Source: Sphingomonas sp. Leaf357 | GTDB taxonomy: Bacteria > Pseudomonadota > Alphaproteobacteria > Sphingomonadales > Sphingomonadaceae | NCBI RefSeq assembly: GCF_001423845.1 | Contig: NZ_LMPM01000001.1 | Coordinates: forward strand, 428,001 to 492,000 | DNA: 64,000 nucleotides | Direction of reading: 5' to 3' | Shown: piece by piece, positions 38,009 through 46,032 of the stretch | Layout: each line of letters starts with the position of its first letter | Numbering within the stretch: position 1 is the stretch's first letter | Program-made: the position numbers and the translations under genes | The notes under the pieces: generated by a model | Database searches by the model: none | Seen by the model: the letters and a program-made list of their open reading frames with translations, nothing else | What the model was told of the DNA's origin: nothing

Positions 38009-38817
38009 CGAAAGCCTATGCCGAGGTGATCGGCGATCCGATCGAGCATGCCAAATCGCCGCTGATCCACAATTTCTGGCTGGACGCTTTGGGCATCGAT
38101 GCCGAGTATCGCGCGACCCAGGTGGCGGCGGAGGATCTCGGGGGCTTTTTCGAGCATCGCAAGGCCGATCCGGCGTGGCGCGGCTGCAACGTCACCATCC
38201 CGCACAAGCTTGCCGCGCTCGATCATGTCGCCGATCCGGGCGACGTGCGCGCGTCGATCGGCGCGATCAATACGGTGTTCCGGGGCGAGGATGGCGGGTT
38301 CATCGGCACCAATACCGACGCCGGCGGTTTCTACACGCCGATCTCCGATCTGGATCTGGCGGGCAAGCCGGTGGTAGTGATCGGGGCGGGCGGCGCGGCG
38401 CGGGCGGTGCTGTTCGCGCTGTCGCGGATCGGGGTCGGTCCGGTCACGATCCTCAACCGCAATGTGCTGAAGGGCGCGGCGTTGCTGTCCGCGTTTGGGT
38501 TGAAGGGCAAGGCGCTGCCGCTCGGCCATGCGATCCCGGCCGCCGCCCTGCTCGTCAACACCAGCGCGCTGGGTATGGCGGGGCAGCCGCCGCTGGAGAT
38601 CGATCTGTCGCCGCTGCCGGACGATGCTCTGGTCTATGACGTCGTTTACGCCCCGCTCGAAACTCCGTTGCTGGCGCAGGCGCGCGATCGCGATCTGGAT
38701 ACGGTCGACGGGCTGGAGATGCTGGTCGGGCAGGCAGCGGTGGCGTTCGAACTGTTCTTCGGTGCCGAACCGCCACGCGATCGCGACGAGGAGTTGCGCG
38801 ATCTTTTGACGTCATGA
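38005..38817 (+). CDS. aroE: Shikimate dehydrogenase
   Basis: Reduces 3-dehydroshikimate with NADPH in aromatic amino-acid synthesis. The 270-residue product has the substrate motif [14 protein letters not shown], the catalytic lysine in [28 protein letters not shown], the Rossmann loop [16 protein letters not shown] and [16 protein letters not shown]. Normal length; coupled to maf. Confidence 0.95.
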   Translation: MTKAYAEVIGDPIEHAKSPLIHNFWLDALGIDAEYRATQVAAEDLGGFFEHRKADPAWRGCNVTIPHKLAALDHVADPGDVRASIGAINTVFRGEDGGFIGTNTDAGGFYTPISDLDLAGKPVVVIGAGGAARAVLFALSRIGVGPVTILNRNVLKGAALLSAFGLKGKALPLGHAIPAAALLVNTSALGMAGQPPLEIDLSPLPDDALVYDVVYAPLETPLLAQARDRDLDTVDGLEMLVGQAAVAFELFFGAEPPRDRDEELRDLLTS

Positions 38818-38830
38818 AGATGATGCGCCG

Positions 38831-39415
38831 GTGATCATTCTCGGCCTCACCGGATCGATCGGCATGGGCAAATCGACCGTGGCGCAGATGTTTGCCGACC
38901 GCGGCGTGCCGGTGTTCGATGCCGACGCCGCCGTGCACCGGCTGCAGGGCAAGGGCGGGCGGTTGGTCGCGGAGATCGAGGCGCTGTTTCCTGGCACGAC
39001 CGGGCCCGATGGCGTGGATCGCGCCGCGCTGGGGGCGCGCGTGCTGAACGACACGCCGGCGCTGCAGCGGCTCGAGGCGCTGGTCCACCCCGCCGTGGGC
39101 GAGGAACGCGCTGCCTTCCTCGCCGCGCATGCCGATGCGCCGCTGGTCGTGTTCGACATTCCCTTGCTGTTCGAAACCGGCGGTGAATCGCGCGTCGACA
39201 AGGTCGCGGTGGTCAGTGCCACTCCCGAAATCCAGCGTGCCCGCGTCCTTGCGCGGCCGGGCATGAGCGCGGCGCGGTTCGAATCGATTCTCGCGCGGCA
39301 GACCCCCGATGCCGAAAAACGCGCCCGCGCCGACGTCGTCATTCCGACCGATAGGTCACTGGACGAGACACGCCGCTCCGTAGACGCGGTGATCGCTTGC
39401 GTGAGCGCGGGATAG
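38831..39415 (+). CDS. coaE: Dephospho-CoA kinase
   Basis: Last step of coenzyme A synthesis. The 194-residue product has the P-loop [50 protein letters not shown] and the lid [11 protein letters not shown]. The GTG start is 13 bases after aroE. All family motifs are present. Confidence 0.95.
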   Translation: MIILGLTGSIGMGKSTVAQMFADRGVPVFDADAAVHRLQGKGGRLVAEIEALFPGTTGPDGVDRAALGARVLNDTPALQRLEALVHPAVGEERAAFLAAHADAPLVVFDIPLLFETGGESRVDKVAVVSATPEIQRARVLARPGMSAARFESILARQTPDAEKRARADVVIPTDRSLDETRRSVDAVIACVSAG

Positions 39416-39432
39416 GGCTGATATTCATCGGC

Positions 39433-40140
39433 ATGCGCGAGATCGTCTTCGACACCGAAACCACCGGATTCAGTTTCAAGGACGGCGACCGGTTGGTCGA
39501 GATCGGCTGTGTCGAATTGATCAACAAGGTCGAGACCGGGCGCAGTTTCCACGCTTATTTCCATCCCGAGCGCCCCATGCCGGCCGAGGCGCAACGCGTG
39601 CACGGGCTGAGCGACGCCTTCCTCTCGGACAAGCCGCTGTTCCATACCGGTGTCGACGATCTGCTGGAGTTCATCGGCGACGCGCCGCTCGTCGCGCACA
39701 ACGCGACGTTCGATTTCGGCTTTCTCAACGGCGAACTGGTGCGCTGCGGGCGCACCGCGGTCGATCTGGCGCGGATGGTCGACACGATCGTGCTCGCCCG
39801 CGCGCGCCATCCCGGCGCCAAGCACAGCCTCGACGCCTTGTGCAGCCGCTATGGCATCGATCGCAGCCACCGCGTCGTTCATGGCGCATTGCTGGACGCG
39901 CAGTTGCTGGCTCAGGTGTATGTCGAGCTGACCGGGGGGCGGCAGATCGGCCTCACCCTCGTCAGCGAGACGATCGAGGTGCAGACCAGCTTCCAGCCCG
40001 ACGCCGCGCCCGCGAAGGTGCGTCCGGCGCGGACTTTTTCGGCATCGGAGGCGGAACTTGTCGCCCATGCCGCGTTTATCGCCAAACTCACCAATCCGAT
40101 CTGGGGGGTGGGCGAAGGGGGGGCCGGGGCGTCCGGTTGA
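39433..40140 (+). CDS. dnaQ: DNA polymerase III epsilon subunit (3'-5' proofreading exonuclease)
   Basis: The 235-residue protein begins MREIVFDTETTGFSFKDGDR (Exo I with catalytic Asp and Glu), has FIGDAPLVAHNATFDFGFLN (Exo II) and RVVHGALLDAQLLAQVY (Exo III, with His and Asp), and a C-terminal tail for the alpha subunit. ATG 39433 gives the standard start. It closes the ppsR-maf-aroE-coaE-dnaQ run that flanks oriC in many alphaproteobacteria. Confidence 0.96.
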   Translation: MREIVFDTETTGFSFKDGDRLVEIGCVELINKVETGRSFHAYFHPERPMPAEAQRVHGLSDAFLSDKPLFHTGVDDLLEFIGDAPLVAHNATFDFGFLNGELVRCGRTAVDLARMVDTIVLARARHPGAKHSLDALCSRYGIDRSHRVVHGALLDAQLLAQVYVELTGGRQIGLTLVSETIEVQTSFQPDAAPAKVRPARTFSASEAELVAHAAFIAKLTNPIWGVGEGGAGASG

Positions 40141-40189
40141 CGTCACTGCCAAGGACGCCCAATCTGGGTGGCCCAATAAGGAGAATGCT

Positions 40190-40771
40190 ATGGAAATCCG
40201 GGTATCGGGCCATCAGGTCGCCACCGGCGACGCGCTGAAAACCCATGTCGAGGATCGGCTCCAGGGCATCGCCACCAAATATTTCGCACGCGCCATATCC
40301 GCGCACGTCACCTTCGGAAAAGGCCCGCACGACAGCTTCACCTGCGACATCGTGGCGCATGTGATGCACGGCCTGGTGTTGAAAGGCAGCAACGAGGGCC
40401 GCGATGCGCATGTCGCGTTCGACGGCGTCGCCGACAAGATCGAAAAGCAGCTTCGCCGCTACATGCGCCGCCTGAAGGACCGCAACGCCGGATCCGCCGT
40501 CGCGGTGCAGGAGGCCGGAGGTTACGACAATGCCGGCTACACGCTGTTCCGGGAATCGCCGGAGGATGTCGAGGCCGAGGATCATCCGCTCATCATCGCC
40601 GAGACGCGCGTCGACGTGCCCGAATCGAGCGTATCGGATGCGGTGATGATGCTCGATCTGCGCAACACCACGGCGTTGCTGTTCAAGAATAGCGGATCGG
40701 GCGCGTACAACATGGTCTATCGCCGCGGCGACGGGACGATCGGTTGGGTCGAGCCGCAGCGCGCCAGCTGA
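40190..40771 (+). CDS. hpf: Ribosome hibernation promoting factor, long form
   Basis: Dimerises idle ribosomes into 100S particles. The 193-residue product has the N-terminal Hpf/YfiA fold (MEIRVSGHQVATGDALKTHV, VTFGKGPHDSFTCDI) and the long-form C-terminal domain VSDAVMMLDLRNTTALLFKN and YNMVYRRGDGTIGWVEP. A strong AAGGAG (40178-40183) precedes ATG 40190, stronger than any neighbour's site, which fits a highly expressed protein. Confidence 0.94.
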   Translation: MEIRVSGHQVATGDALKTHVEDRLQGIATKYFARAISAHVTFGKGPHDSFTCDIVAHVMHGLVLKGSNEGRDAHVAFDGVADKIEKQLRRYMRRLKDRNAGSAVAVQEAGGYDNAGYTLFRESPEDVEAEDHPLIIAETRVDVPESSVSDAVMMLDLRNTTALLFKNSGSGAYNMVYRRGDGTIGWVEPQRAS

Positions 40772-40812
40772 TCCAAGACGCTATTCTCCGGGTCGGTTCG
40801 GCGTTAAAGGCG

Positions 40813-40837
40813 CTGACCGGCCCGGGGGCCGGTTCAG
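40813..40837 (+). terminator. Hairpin between hpf and ptsN
   Basis: CTGACCGGCCC pairs with GGGCCGGTTCAG (one mismatch), giving a GC stem of about 11 base pairs. There is no T-run, so it may be a weak terminator or an mRNA end that sets the hpf to ptsN ratio. Confidence 0.5.
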
Positions 40838-40862
40838 GGAACAGGGCCGTGGCCGACATATC

Positions 40863-41333
40863 ATGATGACCGATTTCAGCGATCTGCTGCTGCCCGACAC
40901 CGTCGTTCAAAGTGTTGCCGCAGCCAGCAAGAAGACCTTGTTGCCGCAGCTCGCCGCGATCCTCGCCGGCGCGCACGATCTCGACGCCAGGACGGTGGGC
41001 GATGTGCTGATCGCGCGCGAAAAGCTCGGCTCGACCGGTTTCGGCGGCGGCGTGGCCATTCCCCACGGCAAGCTGCCCGGTTTGACCAAGGTGGTCGGGC
41101 TGTTCGCCCGTCTGACGCAGGGAATCGATTTCCAGGCGATCGACGATCTACCCGTCGATCTGGTGTTCGTCCTGCTTTCGCCGGTCGACGCCGGGCCGGA
41201 GCATCTGAAGGCGCTGGCGCGCGTATCGCGGCGGCTGCGCGATCGGGCATTCGTCGCCAAGCTGCGCGGTGCGGGGTCGCGCGACGCGCTGTATGCTCTG
41301 CTCACCGCCGACGAAGCCCGCGATGCCGCCTGA
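40863..41333 (+). CDS. ptsN: Nitrogen PTS EIIA protein
   Basis: The 156-residue phosphorylatable regulator carries the active histidine in GGGVAIPHGKLPGL, plus LIAREKLGSTGFG and DLVFVLLSPVDAGPEHLKALARVSRRLRD-type helices. The place after hpf is conserved in proteobacteria. ATG 40863 or 40866 could start it. It overlaps the thioesterase gene by 11 bases. Confidence 0.94.
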   Translation: MMTDFSDLLLPDTVVQSVAAASKKTLLPQLAAILAGAHDLDARTVGDVLIAREKLGSTGFGGGVAIPHGKLPGLTKVVGLFARLTQGIDFQAIDDLPVDLVFVLLSPVDAGPEHLKALARVSRRLRDRAFVAKLRGAGSRDALYALLTADEARDAA

Positions 41334-41793
41334 GACCGGCGCGGTCGAAGGCGAACAGGCGCATTTTCGCGCGCTCGAGGCGCTCTATGCCGCCGCGCCG
41401 ATCAACCGCCTGTTCGAATCCGCGCTGGAAATCCCCGAACGCGGCATCGCTCGGATCCATTTCCAGATCGACGAACGCTATTTCCATGCCGCCGGCGCGG
41501 CGCATGGCACGAGTTATTTCAAGATGCTCGACGATGCCGCCTTCTATGCCGCCAACAGTCTGGTCACCGATCGCTTTATGCTCACCACCGCATTCAACCT
41601 GCTGCTGACCAAGCCGTTGAAGGCGGGGCCGGTGATCGCCGAGGGGCGCTGGATTAGCGGGCAACGTCGCGTGTTCGTCGCCGAGGCGCGACTGATCGAC
41701 GCCGAGGGCGACGAAGCGGCGCGCGGCACGGGCACATTCATGAAGTCGCGCATTCCGCTCGCCGGCTTGCCGGGATACCGCGCCACCCGATGA
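41323..41793 (+). CDS. PaaI-family hot-dog thioesterase
   Basis: A 156-residue protein with RIHFQIDERYFHAAGAAHGTSYFKMLDDAAFYAANSLV, where the H-G-x-x-Y-F-K-M-L-D-D stretch is the hot-dog helix and its acids, and TTAFNLLLTKPLKAGPVIAEG. It probably hydrolyses an acyl-CoA. The start overlaps the end of ptsN by 11 bases, and the stop overlaps the DUF1491 start. Confidence 0.88.
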   Translation: MPPETGAVEGEQAHFRALEALYAAAPINRLFESALEIPERGIARIHFQIDERYFHAAGAAHGTSYFKMLDDAAFYAANSLVTDRFMLTTAFNLLLTKPLKAGPVIAEGRWISGQRRVFVAEARLIDAEGDEAARGTGTFMKSRIPLAGLPGYRATR

Positions 41794-42131
41794 GTGCGCG
41801 CCTGCCCAGCGCCATGCTCGTCAGCGCGCTGCTGCGGCGGGTCAACGATGCCGGCGGGATGGGCATGATGCTCGCACGGGGCGATTCGCAAGGCGGTGGC
41901 ATTCTAATTATCGCGTTGGAAAACAATGCTAATCCGCGCGCTTTGGAGCGTGGCATCGGGCCCGACGGACAGGTGACGCTGATCGCCTGGACGCCGCCGG
42001 ATAGGGAGGATCGTCGCCAGATCACCGACTATTGGCTACGTCGGCGGCAAAACGATCCCGATCTGTGGGTGATCGAACTGGACATCCCGTTTGTCGAACG
42101 GTTCGCCGCTGAAACGATCCTCGCCGATTGA
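41790..42131 (+). CDS. DUF1491 family protein
   Basis: The 113-residue product has RLPSAMLVSALLRRVNDAGG, GMMLARGDSQGGGILI, DREDRRQITDYWLRRRQNDPDLWVIELD and the C-terminal FVERFAAETI. This is alphaproteobacterial DUF1491, of unknown function. ATG 41790 overlaps the thioesterase stop (ATGA). About 165 noncoding bases follow before the next gene; I see no clear promoter in them. Confidence 0.9.
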   Translation: MSARLPSAMLVSALLRRVNDAGGMGMMLARGDSQGGGILIIALENNANPRALERGIGPDGQVTLIAWTPPDREDRRQITDYWLRRRQNDPDLWVIELDIPFVERFAAETILAD

Positions 42132-42298
42132 CGTGTTGCGGTGCACCATGCAGGAGCACCGGATTGTCAAAAGCGTTGTGTCGAAGCGGGTGCGATCCGG
42201 GTCGATTACGCAGTCGGGGGGCTCGCCCGGACGATCGCTCCATTCAGGGTGGAGATCGCGATCGCTTCCGCGCACCAACCGCATAATATGAAGTCTGA

Positions 42299-42952
42299 AT
42301 GTCGTTTCTTCAACGCGCCGCGACCTTTGCGGCGATGACGCTCGGAATGGTCACCATGATCGGTGCCAGCACTCCGGGCTTCGCATATCAGCGCAATCAT
42401 GGGGTAAACGCGGCCGAACCGGCAATCGTTCCCGTGCCCGCACAGATTCCTGCCGAGACCGATACGCTTTCTCCAGCTCTGCCGGCCGCCGAGCCTGCGG
42501 TTGCCCAGTCCGATCAGGACGTCGTTCAGGACGATGGCGGTTATGAGAGCCTTTCCGCCGCCGTCGCCGATCAGGACACGCCGGCGGATCTGAACCAGGA
42601 TCTCACCTGCCTCGCCGGCGCGATCTACTTCGAATCGAAGGGCGAACCGCTTTCGGGCCAGCTCGCCGTCGCCGAAGTGATCATCAATCGCGCCAAGTCG
42701 GGCCGCTTCGGCTCGTCGATCTGCGGTGTCGTCAAGCAGCGTGGCCAATTCTCGTTCGTACGCGGCGGCCAGATCCCCGCAGTCGCCAACAACCGCGATT
42801 ATCGCACCGCTGTCGCCGTCGCTCAGGTCGCGATGGGCGACGATTGGGAAAGCCCCGCGCCCGACGCGCTGTATTTCCATGCCCGCCGCGTCTCGCCGAG
42901 CTGGCGGATGCAGAAGGTCGCGGCGATCGGAAATCATGTCTTCTACCGCTGA
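42299..42952 (+). CDS. Exported cell wall hydrolase, SleB-like
   Basis: The 217-residue product has a signal peptide (MSFLQRAATFAAMTLGMV...), a Pro/Ala/Asp-rich linker to about residue 95, and then a Hydrolase_2/SleB domain: LTCLAGAIYFESKGEPLSGQ with the catalytic glutamate, VAEVIINRAKSGRFG, ICGVVKQRGQFSFVR and ALYFHARRVSPSW. It likely cleaves peptidoglycan in the periplasm. No LysM domain is present. Confidence 0.9.
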   Translation: MSFLQRAATFAAMTLGMVTMIGASTPGFAYQRNHGVNAAEPAIVPVPAQIPAETDTLSPALPAAEPAVAQSDQDVVQDDGGYESLSAAVADQDTPADLNQDLTCLAGAIYFESKGEPLSGQLAVAEVIINRAKSGRFGSSICGVVKQRGQFSFVRGGQIPAVANNRDYRTAVAVAQVAMGDDWESPAPDALYFHARRVSPSWRMQKVAAIGNHVFYR

Positions 42953-42992
42953 AACAGCGGTTTGGACTTTACCTGTTCGTGTAATGTTCTAG

Positions 42993-43022
42993 ATCGGGCG
43001 GATGCTGTCGCGTCCGCCCGAT
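42993..43022. promoter_or_regulatory. Perfect hairpin overlapping the mmcB start
   Basis: ATCGGGCGGA (42993-43002) and TCCGCCCGAT (43013-43022) are perfect 10-base arms around a 10-base loop. The proposed mmcB ATG (43002-43004) starts at the last base of the left arm. It may end the upstream hydrolase transcript and also fold over the mmcB start. Confidence 0.6.
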
Positions 43023-43502
43023 TCCTGTATCGACGCCCCCGGTTCGCCGCTGTGCGCCCTCGACGTCTGTCGCGGCACGACGCGGATGCTGTTGCGGCAC
43101 GATCTCGTCGCGATGGGCGAGGTGCCGCTGGACGGCGGGCGCCGGGCCGACCTGATGGCGATAGATGCGCGGGGTCAGATCGTCATCGTCGAGATCAAGG
43201 TGTCGCGCGCCGATCTGCTCGGCGACGGAAAATGGACCGACTATCTCGGACATTGCGATCGGTTCTACTGGGCGATTCCCGCCGGTTTCGACGCGTCGCC
43301 GCTGGAAGGTTCGGCGTTCCTGCCCGAACGTACCGGAATCATCGTCGCAGATCGCTATGACGCCGCGATCGTACGCGAGGCGCATAGCGACCCGCTGCCG
43401 GCCGCGACGCGCAAGCGTTGCACGTTGGCCTTCGCCCGACGGGCGGGGCGGCGGTTGATCGGGGCGATCGATCCCGATGCGGACGGCCTGACCTGGCCGT
43501 AA
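43002..43502 (+). CDS. mmcB: MmcB family DNA repair protein
   Basis: A 166-residue restriction-nuclease-fold protein: GRRADLMAIDARGQIVIVEIKVSRADLLGDGKWTDYLGHCDRFYWAI contains the D...ExK catalytic pattern of the family. In Caulobacter, MmcB is SOS induced and takes part in damage-induced mutagenesis (established). ATG 43002 fits the length, but it lies in a hairpin. No SOS box was recognised upstream. Confidence 0.88.
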   Translation: MLSRPPDSCIDAPGSPLCALDVCRGTTRMLLRHDLVAMGEVPLDGGRRADLMAIDARGQIVIVEIKVSRADLLGDGKWTDYLGHCDRFYWAIPAGFDASPLEGSAFLPERTGIIVADRYDAAIVREAHSDPLPAATRKRCTLAFARRAGRRLIGAIDPDADGLTWP

Positions 43503-43529
43503 GGTTTGCGTTCGAGCCATGCCTAACCC

Positions 43530-43595
43530 CGCTCGCCCCGAGCGTGTCGAAGGGCATGTTCGGGGCACGTGCTTCGACAGGCTCAGCGCGAACGG
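43530..43595. repeat. REP-like inverted repeat between convergent genes
   Basis: Arms cgctcgccccgagcgtgtcg and the reverse complement ending cgaacgg, around a loop with ttcgggg. It lies between the mmcB end and the ankyrin gene end. It is the most complete copy of the dispersed CGAGCSTGTCGAAG unit and may stop transcription from both sides. Confidence 0.7.
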
Positions 43596-43617
43596 CAAAA
43601 GTTTTAACTGACAGCCT

Positions 43618-44223
43618 TTAGAATTTGGGTCCTGCCACCGCCGCGCGCTTCGCCTTTGGCGCTTCCGCCAGTTCCTTGGCCACAGCCGGCGAACGCGCAT
43701 CCAGCTTCGCATAATCGCGTGCCGACTGACCGGAGAGCAGATCGGGCTGGTCGGGATCCGCACCGGCGGTGAGCAGGGTGTGGATCATCGCCAGATCGCG
43801 GCGACGCACCGCGACGATCAGAGCCGTCTCGCCATTGGAATTGCCGTAATTGACGTTCGCCCGGCCCGCGATCAGCTTCTCGACCAGGTCGTTCCGCCCA
43901 CGGCTTGCCGCCAGCACGATCGGCGCGGTGCCGGCATTGTCGCGCACATTGGGATTGGCCCCGCGAGACAGGAGATAGGTGAGATAGGTGCCGTTGCCGT
44001 TCTGAATCACGATGTGCAGCGCGGTCTCGCCGTTGCTCACCGACCGCGTGTTGATCACCGTGGTGCCGGGCTTGTTCAGCGCCTCCTCGACATCGTTGCC
44101 CTTCTCGTTCTTCACCGCATCGAGGAATTTGTAGCCTTCGGATTGTTGCTGGGCCGAGGCGATGCCCGGTGCGGCGGCGATAAGGGCGGCGGCGAGTGCG
44201 ATGCGAATGGATTTTGCGACCAT
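43618..44223 (-). CDS. Exported ankyrin-repeat protein
   Basis: The 201-residue product has a signal peptide ending near AAAPGIASAQQ, then about four ankyrin repeats (NGETALHIVIQNGNGTYLTYLLSRGANPN, NAGTAPIVLAASRGRNDLVEKLIAGRANVN, NGETALIVAVRRRDLAMIHTLLTAGADPD and a weak last one) and a lysine-rich tail. It likely works in the periplasm as a binding scaffold. Its partner is unknown; it is divergent from the sco gene. Confidence 0.88.
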   Translation of the reverse strand: MVAKSIRIALAAALIAAAPGIASAQQQSEGYKFLDAVKNEKGNDVEEALNKPGTTVINTRSVSNGETALHIVIQNGNGTYLTYLLSRGANPNVRDNAGTAPIVLAASRGRNDLVEKLIAGRANVNYGNSNGETALIVAVRRRDLAMIHTLLTAGADPDQPDLLSGQSARDYAKLDARSPAVAKELAEAPKAKRAAVAGPKF

Positions 44224-44321
44224 CGTGACGGAAACCTCGGCAGAGTATGGAACGGGATTTGCGGGCCTGAACGTCGCCCAACTTGCGTCCCCGCCCTTAA
44301 CAGATCATGGCTGGCGGCGCC

Positions 44322-44918
44322 ATGAACCAGATCGTCCGTCTGGCCGCCGCGCTGTCGATCGCGTGTCTGCCCATCGCCTGTTCCAGCCCTTCCGCACCCG
44401 CCGCCAGCCCGCCGCTGGAAGGTGCGCGGATCGGCGGCCCGTTCGCGCTGACCGATCAGGACGGCAAGCCCGCGACCGAGCGCACATTCGCCGGCAGATA
44501 TGCGATCATGTATTTCGGCTACACCTTTTGCCCCGACGTCTGCCCGGTCGACATGCAGAATATCGCCTCCGGCCTGCGAACGTTCGAAAAGAGCGATCCC
44601 CAACTCGCAACCAAGGTGGTGCCGGTGTTCGTGAGCGTGGATCCGGCGCGCGATACGCCCGCCGTGCTCAAGCAGTTCGTCGGCAATTTCCATCCACGCC
44701 TGGTCGGACTGACCGGGAGTGACCAGGCGATAGCCGCCATCGCCAAGGCCTATGCCGTCTATTACAAGAAAGGCGATGTATCGCCGGATGGCGGATACAT
44801 GATGGATCACAGCCGCGTCGCCTATCTGATGAGCCCGGAGGGCAAGCCGCTCGCCTTGCTGCCGAGCGAGGGCACGCCCCAGGCGATCGCCACCGAACTG
44901 AAGCGCTGGGTCCGTTGA
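44322..44918 (+). CDS. SCO1/SenC copper chaperone (lipoprotein)
   Basis: The 198-residue product has a lipobox LPIAC (Cys20), a thioredoxin fold with copper ligands in FGYTFCPDVCPVD and the histidine in MMDHSRVAYLM. It delivers copper for the CuA centre of cytochrome oxidase or acts in redox defence. ATG 44322 is chosen; ATG 44307 is in frame. It overlaps YcgN by TTGA. Confidence 0.92.
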   Translation: MNQIVRLAAALSIACLPIACSSPSAPAASPPLEGARIGGPFALTDQDGKPATERTFAGRYAIMYFGYTFCPDVCPVDMQNIASGLRTFEKSDPQLATKVVPVFVSVDPARDTPAVLKQFVGNFHPRLVGLTGSDQAIAAIAKAYAVYYKKGDVSPDGGYMMDHSRVAYLMSPEGKPLALLPSEGTPQAIATELKRWVR

Positions 44919-45349
44919 GCGACAATTTCTGGGAGACCAAGCGTCTCGAGGACCTCGATCGCGGGCAATGGGAAGCCTTGTGCGACGGGTGCGGCAAATG
45001 CTGCCTGCACAAGCTGGAAGATGAGGAAACCGGCGAGCTGCTGACGACAAACGTCTCATGCAAGTTGCTCGATCGGCGCAGCGCGCAATGCTCCAACTAC
45101 AAGCATCGCTTCGCCTTCGTCAGCGAGTGCGTGCGGCTCACGCGCGACAATGTGCGTGAGATCGACTGGCTGCCCAGTACCTGCGCCTATCGCCTGCGCC
45201 GCGAGGACGAGCCCTTGCCGCGCTGGCATTATCTCGTCTGCGGCGACCGGGAGGCGGTGCACCGCGCGGGCGAGTCGGTGCGCGGCTGGACGGTGTCCGA
45301 GGTCGATGCCGGAGAGCTGGAGAATCACATCGTCGATCGGCGGTTGTGA
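44915..45349 (+). CDS. YcgN family cysteine cluster protein
   Basis: The 144-residue product has WEALCDGCGKCCLHK, where four close cysteines start the cluster, further cysteines at SCKLLD, QCSNY, SECVRL and STCAYRL, and the family ending WHYLVCGDREAVH. It may bind an iron-sulfur cluster or zinc. Start TTG 44915 overlaps the sco stop. Function is unknown. Confidence 0.92.
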   Translation: MSDNFWETKRLEDLDRGQWEALCDGCGKCCLHKLEDEETGELLTTNVSCKLLDRRSAQCSNYKHRFAFVSECVRLTRDNVREIDWLPSTCAYRLRREDEPLPRWHYLVCGDREAVHRAGESVRGWTVSEVDAGELENHIVDRRL

Positions 45350-46032
45350 CGGCAATGTCGTCGGGCGAGATCGAGGTGGTGCGCAACGCGCGGTCGCGGC
45401 GGGCCAAGCTGTCGGTCGATCCGGCGAGCGGGCGCGTTCGCCTGACCCTCCCGCCGCGCGCGCCGCTGAAGGCTGCGTTGCACTGGGCGCAGGAGCAGCA
45501 GGCCTGGATCGACCGGCAGCGCGCGCGCCTGCCCCGGGCGCGGCCCTTCGCGCCGGGCGCCGCCGTGCCGTTCGATGACGTCATGCTGTCGATCGTGTGG
45601 GACGGGGCCGCACCGCGCCGGATCGTGCGCGACGGGGAGGAATTGCGCTGCGGCGGGCCGAGCGAGGGCCTGGCGCGGCGGATCGAGACCTGGCTAAAGC
45701 GCGAGGCGTTGCGTGTGCTGAGCGCGGAGACGGCGGAGTTCGCCGCGAAAGCGGACGTCACCGTTGCGCAGGTCTCGATCGGCGATCCCAAGGGGCGTTG
45801 GGGCAGTTGCAGTGCGTCTGGGGTGATCCGCTACAGCTGGCGGCTGATCCTCGCCCCCGCCTTCGTGCGCCGATCGACCGTCGCGCACGAGATCGCGCAC
45901 CGCGTGCACATGAATCACGGCCCGGATTTCCATGCGCTGGCCGATGCGCTGACCGAGGGTCATCCGGAAGACTCGCGCGCCTGGCTTCGGGCCAATGGCG
46001 CGGCGCTTCACTGGTTCGGGCGCGACTCCTGA
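45346..46032 (+). CDS. YgjP-like zinc metallopeptidase domain protein
   Basis: The 228-residue product has the family opening RNARSRRAKLSVDPASGRVRLTLPP, GDPKGRWGSCSASGVIRYSWRLILAP and the zinc motif VAHEIAHRVHMNHGPDFHAL (HExxH plus a third His). It is a DUF45/YgjP peptidase of unknown target. GTG 45346 overlaps the YcgN stop. Its end overlaps the end of PBP1a by 25 bases in convergent orientation. Confidence 0.9.
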   Translation: MTAMSSGEIEVVRNARSRRAKLSVDPASGRVRLTLPPRAPLKAALHWAQEQQAWIDRQRARLPRARPFAPGAAVPFDDVMLSIVWDGAAPRRIVRDGEELRCGGPSEGLARRIETWLKREALRVLSAETAEFAAKADVTVAQVSIGDPKGRWGSCSASGVIRYSWRLILAPAFVRRSTVAHEIAHRVHMNHGPDFHALADALTEGHPEDSRAWLRANGAALHWFGRDS

